Shown here in pieces: positions 61,606 to 64,000 of a stretch of 64,000 bases of DNA. Where the stretch lies: positions 1-64,000 of the forward strand of contig NZ_JAYKZZ010000009.1 of NCBI RefSeq assembly GCF_035818675.1, written 5' to 3'. A program made the position numbers and the translations under genes. Numbering within the stretch: the stretch's first letter is position 1; each line of letters begins with the position of its first letter. This stretch comes from Parapedobacter flavus (GTDB taxonomy: Bacteria > Bacteroidota > Bacteroidia > Sphingobacteriales > Sphingobacteriaceae). The notes under the pieces are model-generated. The model ran no database searches and was not told the origin of the DNA. It worked only from the letters and a program-made list of their open reading frames with translations.

Positions 61606-63291
61606 ATGTGTGGAATCATTGGAGCTTTTGACTTGAAAACAAAGTCGGAAGAATTGCGCCCCCAAGTATTGAAGATGTCGAAGCGGATTCGCCATCGTGG
61701 ACCGGACTGGTCGGGGATATATAGCTCAGACCGGGCTATCCTTGCGCATGAACGTTTAGCAATCGTTGATCCGAAATCTGGCCAACAGCCACTGTACAGC
61801 TCGAATCGTAATATCGTGCTCGCGGTGAACGGCGAGATATATAATCACCAACAGTTGCGGAATGAGCTATCCAATTATGGTTTTTCCACACAGGTGGACA
61901 GTGAGGTGATTTTGGCGCTATACGCGCAAAAAGGACCACGCTTCATCGAAGATTTGAACGGGATTTTTGCGTTTGCGCTTTACGATGTTGAAAACGATGC
62001 TTATTTGGTAGCCCGTGATCATATGGGAATCATCCCGCTATATATGGGTTGGGACGAAGCAGGTACGTTTTATGTGGCGTCTGAGCTGAAGGCGCTGGAG
62101 GGCTTCTGCAGTCGGATCGAAACATTTCCTCCGGGGCATTACCTGTATAGTAAGGAAAGCCACACGCCGCAGAAGTGGTACACCCGCGATTGGGAACAAT
62201 ACGATGCCGTGAAGGATAACGTGACTGATATCGATTTGTTACGTAAAGGGCTGGAGGACGCCGTGCACCGGCAGTTGATGTCTGATGTGCCTTATGGGGT
62301 ATTGCTCTCGGGCGGACTGGATTCGTCGGTAATTGCCGCTGTGACGAAGAAGTTTGCATCGCGACGGGTGGAGTCTAACGATCAGGAAAAGGCATGGTAC
62401 CCACGGCTGCATTCGTTCGCGGTGGGGTTGGAGGGCTCGCCGGACCTGATTGCGGCAAAGAAGGCTGCCGACCACATCGGCACGATTCACCATGAAATCA
62501 ACTTTACCATACAAGAAGGGCTCGATGCGGTTCGCGATGTGATTTACCACTTAGAAACCTATGATGTAACGACCATCCGGGCATCGACACCCATGTACCT
62601 CCTCGCACGGGTTATCAAATCAATGGGTATCAAAATGGTGTTATCTGGCGAAGGGTCCGACGAGTTATTTGGTGGTTACCTATATTTTCATAAAGCACCG
62701 AATGCCAAGGAGTTTCATGAAGAAACTGTCCGAAAGCTGGGTAAATTGCACCTCTACGATTGTTTACGTGCAAACAAATCGCTGGCAGCATGGGGTGTAG
62801 AGGGGCGTGTACCATTCTTAGATAAGGAGTTTATGGACATCGCCATGCGCCTGAACCCCGAAGACAAGATGATCCGTGAGGGGCGGATGGAAAAATGGGT
62901 AGTTCGGAAAGCATTTGAGGATTACTTACCAGAGAGTATTGCTTGGCGACAAAAAGAGCAGTTTTCCGATGGCGTAGGATACAGTTGGATCGACACCCTG
63001 AAAAAGCAAGCTGAGGAGCGCGTCAGCGATGCTGAATTAGCGGGGGCGGCGGACCGGTTCCCCGTTAATCCGCCGCAAAACAAAGAGGAATACCTGTACA
63101 GGTCAATTTTCACGGAGCATTTTCCTTCAGCCGCTGCGGCGGTAACGGTACCATCCGTTAAATCCGTAGCGTGCAGCACGCCTGAAGCGTTGGCATGGGA
63201 TGCATCTTTCCAGAACTTGAACGATCCGTCTGGCCGGGCAGTGGCCAGCGTACATAACGAAAGCTACGAAAAAACGATTGTCAATTTTTAA
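61606..63291 (+). CDS. asnB: Asparagine synthetase B (glutamine-hydrolysing)
   Basis: 561 residues. The N-terminal glutaminase begins with the nucleophile Cys2 (MCGIIGAFD), with RHRGPDWSG and NGEIYNHQQL. The synthetase part has the PPi loop LLSGGLDSSV and VLSGEGSDELFGGYLYF. It makes asparagine from aspartate, glutamine and ATP. The length matches E. coli AsnB. It is followed by a terminator. Confidence 0.97.
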   Translation: MCGIIGAFDLKTKSEELRPQVLKMSKRIRHRGPDWSGIYSSDRAILAHERLAIVDPKSGQQPLYSSNRNIVLAVNGEIYNHQQLRNELSNYGFSTQVDSEVILALYAQKGPRFIEDLNGIFAFALYDVENDAYLVARDHMGIIPLYMGWDEAGTFYVASELKALEGFCSRIETFPPGHYLYSKESHTPQKWYTRDWEQYDAVKDNVTDIDLLRKGLEDAVHRQLMSDVPYGVLLSGGLDSSVIAAVTKKFASRRVESNDQEKAWYPRLHSFAVGLEGSPDLIAAKKAADHIGTIHHEINFTIQEGLDAVRDVIYHLETYDVTTIRASTPMYLLARVIKSMGIKMVLSGEGSDELFGGYLYFHKAPNAKEFHEETVRKLGKLHLYDCLRANKSLAAWGVEGRVPFLDKEFMDIAMRLNPEDKMIREGRMEKWVVRKAFEDYLPESIAWRQKEQFSDGVGYSWIDTLKKQAEERVSDAELAGAADRFPVNPPQNKEEYLYRSIFTEHFPSAAAAVTVPSVKSVACSTPEALAWDASFQNLNDPSGRAVASVHNESYEKTIVNF

Positions 63292-63320
63292 TGGTTAATT
63301 TTTAATTGTCAATTATAGAA

Positions 63321-63357
63321 GAAAGGGCTGGAAAACATTGAGTTTTCCGGCCCTTTC
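63321..63357 (+). terminator. Hairpin terminator between asnB and the DUF1080 gene
   Basis: GAAAGGGCTGGAAAAC pairs with GTTTTCCGGCCCTTTC with one mismatch over a short loop. The genes converge here, and an outer TGGTTAAT/ATTAACCA repeat surrounds it. Confidence 0.65.
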
Positions 63358-63385
63358 CGCATATTAACCATTGACCATTAACTAA

Positions 63386-64000
63386 TCACAACGGCCTGAT
63401 CCAGATGTTACGGAAACTTACCGGATTGCCATGGTCTTGCAATACGATAGGGCCCGGGCCATGCGCTTTGTATTTAGGAAGGCCGATGTATTCGGTTGGA
63501 CCGTCCAGTTCTACGTTGTTCTGTACCAGTACGCCGTTGTGCAATACGGTAACCCGTGCTTTGCTGATTAAAATGCCTTCCGCATTGAACCTCGGAGCGG
63601 TCCAAATGATATCATATTTTTGCCATTCGCCAGGCGCTTTAGTCGCGTTGACGAGCGGGATACGCTGTTTATAGAGGCTTGCCGCCTGTCCATTGGAGTA
63701 TGTACGGTTATTATAACTGTCCAATACTTGCACTTCATATAACCCCTGCATAAAAATACCGCTATTGCCGCGCCCTTGTCCGTCACCAACGATTTCTGCG
63801 GGCGACCGCCACTCCACATGGAGCTGGTAATCGGTGAATTGCTGCTTGGTTTGGATAGCCCCTTTGCCGCGCACCACCGTGAAAGCCCCATCGGCTACTT
63901 CCCATTCGGCGGGGGAAGACCCATCCTTTTGGCTCACCCATTGATTGAGAGAGGAACCGTCGAACAGCACGATGGCGTCCGACGGCGCCTTATTAGGGGA
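63386..64000 (-). CDS. DUF1080 (3-keto-disaccharide hydrolase-type) protein, cut by the window end
   Basis: 204 residues are visible and the frame is open to the right edge, so the N-terminus is missing. The domain shows LFDGSSLNQWVSQKDGS, the ARGNSGIFM-type block GRGNSGIFMQGLYEVQVLDS, and a final strand HGNPVSFRNIWIRPL. The fold is a concanavalin-like sandwich; the family contains exported 3-keto-glucoside hydrolases. It is probably exported. Confidence 0.85.
   Translation of the reverse strand, partial: SPNKAPSDAIVLFDGSSLNQWVSQKDGSSPAEWEVADGAFTVVRGKGAIQTKQQFTDYQLHVEWRSPAEIVGDGQGRGNSGIFMQGLYEVQVLDSYNNRTYSNGQAASLYKQRIPLVNATKAPGEWQKYDIIWTAPRFNAEGILISKARVTVLHNGVLVQNNVELDGPTEYIGLPKYKAHGPGPIVLQDHGNPVSFRNIWIRPL

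Overview
The window is from a Bacteroidota chromosome, most likely the Sphingobacteriaceae (Parapedobacter, Olivibacter or Pedobacter-like). The genus is a guess. Support comes from a TonB-dependent receptor with a carboxypeptidase-like plug extension, an OmpA with carboxypeptidase-like repeats, PKD and CHAT surface proteins, BfmA/BtgA and DUF5712 mobilization genes, a CTnDOT-type integrase, and PSCyt1/DUF1501 genes. From about 38 kb onward the window is ordinary chromosome. The first 38 kb is almost all accessory DNA.

Region 1 (1-8.4 kb) is a leftward three-gene defence-like operon: a 1,522-residue protein with a nuclease-like N-terminus, a STAND NTPase and a long helical tail; a 206-residue CHAT/caspase-like peptidase; and a TIR-like protein with a short P-loop domain. 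Beside it are a frameshifted large serine recombinase and a 62-residue companion. Region 2 (8.5-13.2 kb) has a tRNA-Lys with odd features, an aldo/keto reductase, a lipoprotein and a graveyard of insertion debris: two IS1380 fragments, an IS4-like fragment and the 5' end of a group II intron.

Region 3 (13.3-29.4 kb) looks like a mobilizable element. Its left part is a leftward series of gene blocks: rifamycin ADP-ribosyltransferase/VOC/AHSA1/ArsR; GNAT/DUF4180; Cys-rich protein/TonB receptor/CDF exporter; AraC/SDR/DoxX/NTF2. Each block ends in a 130-190 bp palindromic repeat (A-D), like cassettes. The right part carries a XerD-like recombinase, a chain of nine hairpins, a HTH protein, BfmA, a DUF5712 relaxase-like protein, a helically phased repeat array and a CTnDOT-type integrase. 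An imperfect 24-bp direct repeat lies near both ends.

Region 4 (29.6-38.1 kb) has an ECF sigma factor with a TPR membrane partner, a PKD outer-membrane protein, a CHAT-TPR lipoprotein and an OmpA protein, then an integrase remnant next to a normal tRNA-Lys.

Region 5 (38.2-64 kb) is core: MFS transporter, rlmB, smc, a PSCyt1/DUF1501 pair, esterase, FMN reductase, the ku/ligD end-joining pair, dienelactone hydrolase, TauE exporter, RluA-type pseudouridine synthase, DUF72, purH, purN, asnB and a DUF1080 gene cut by the window end.
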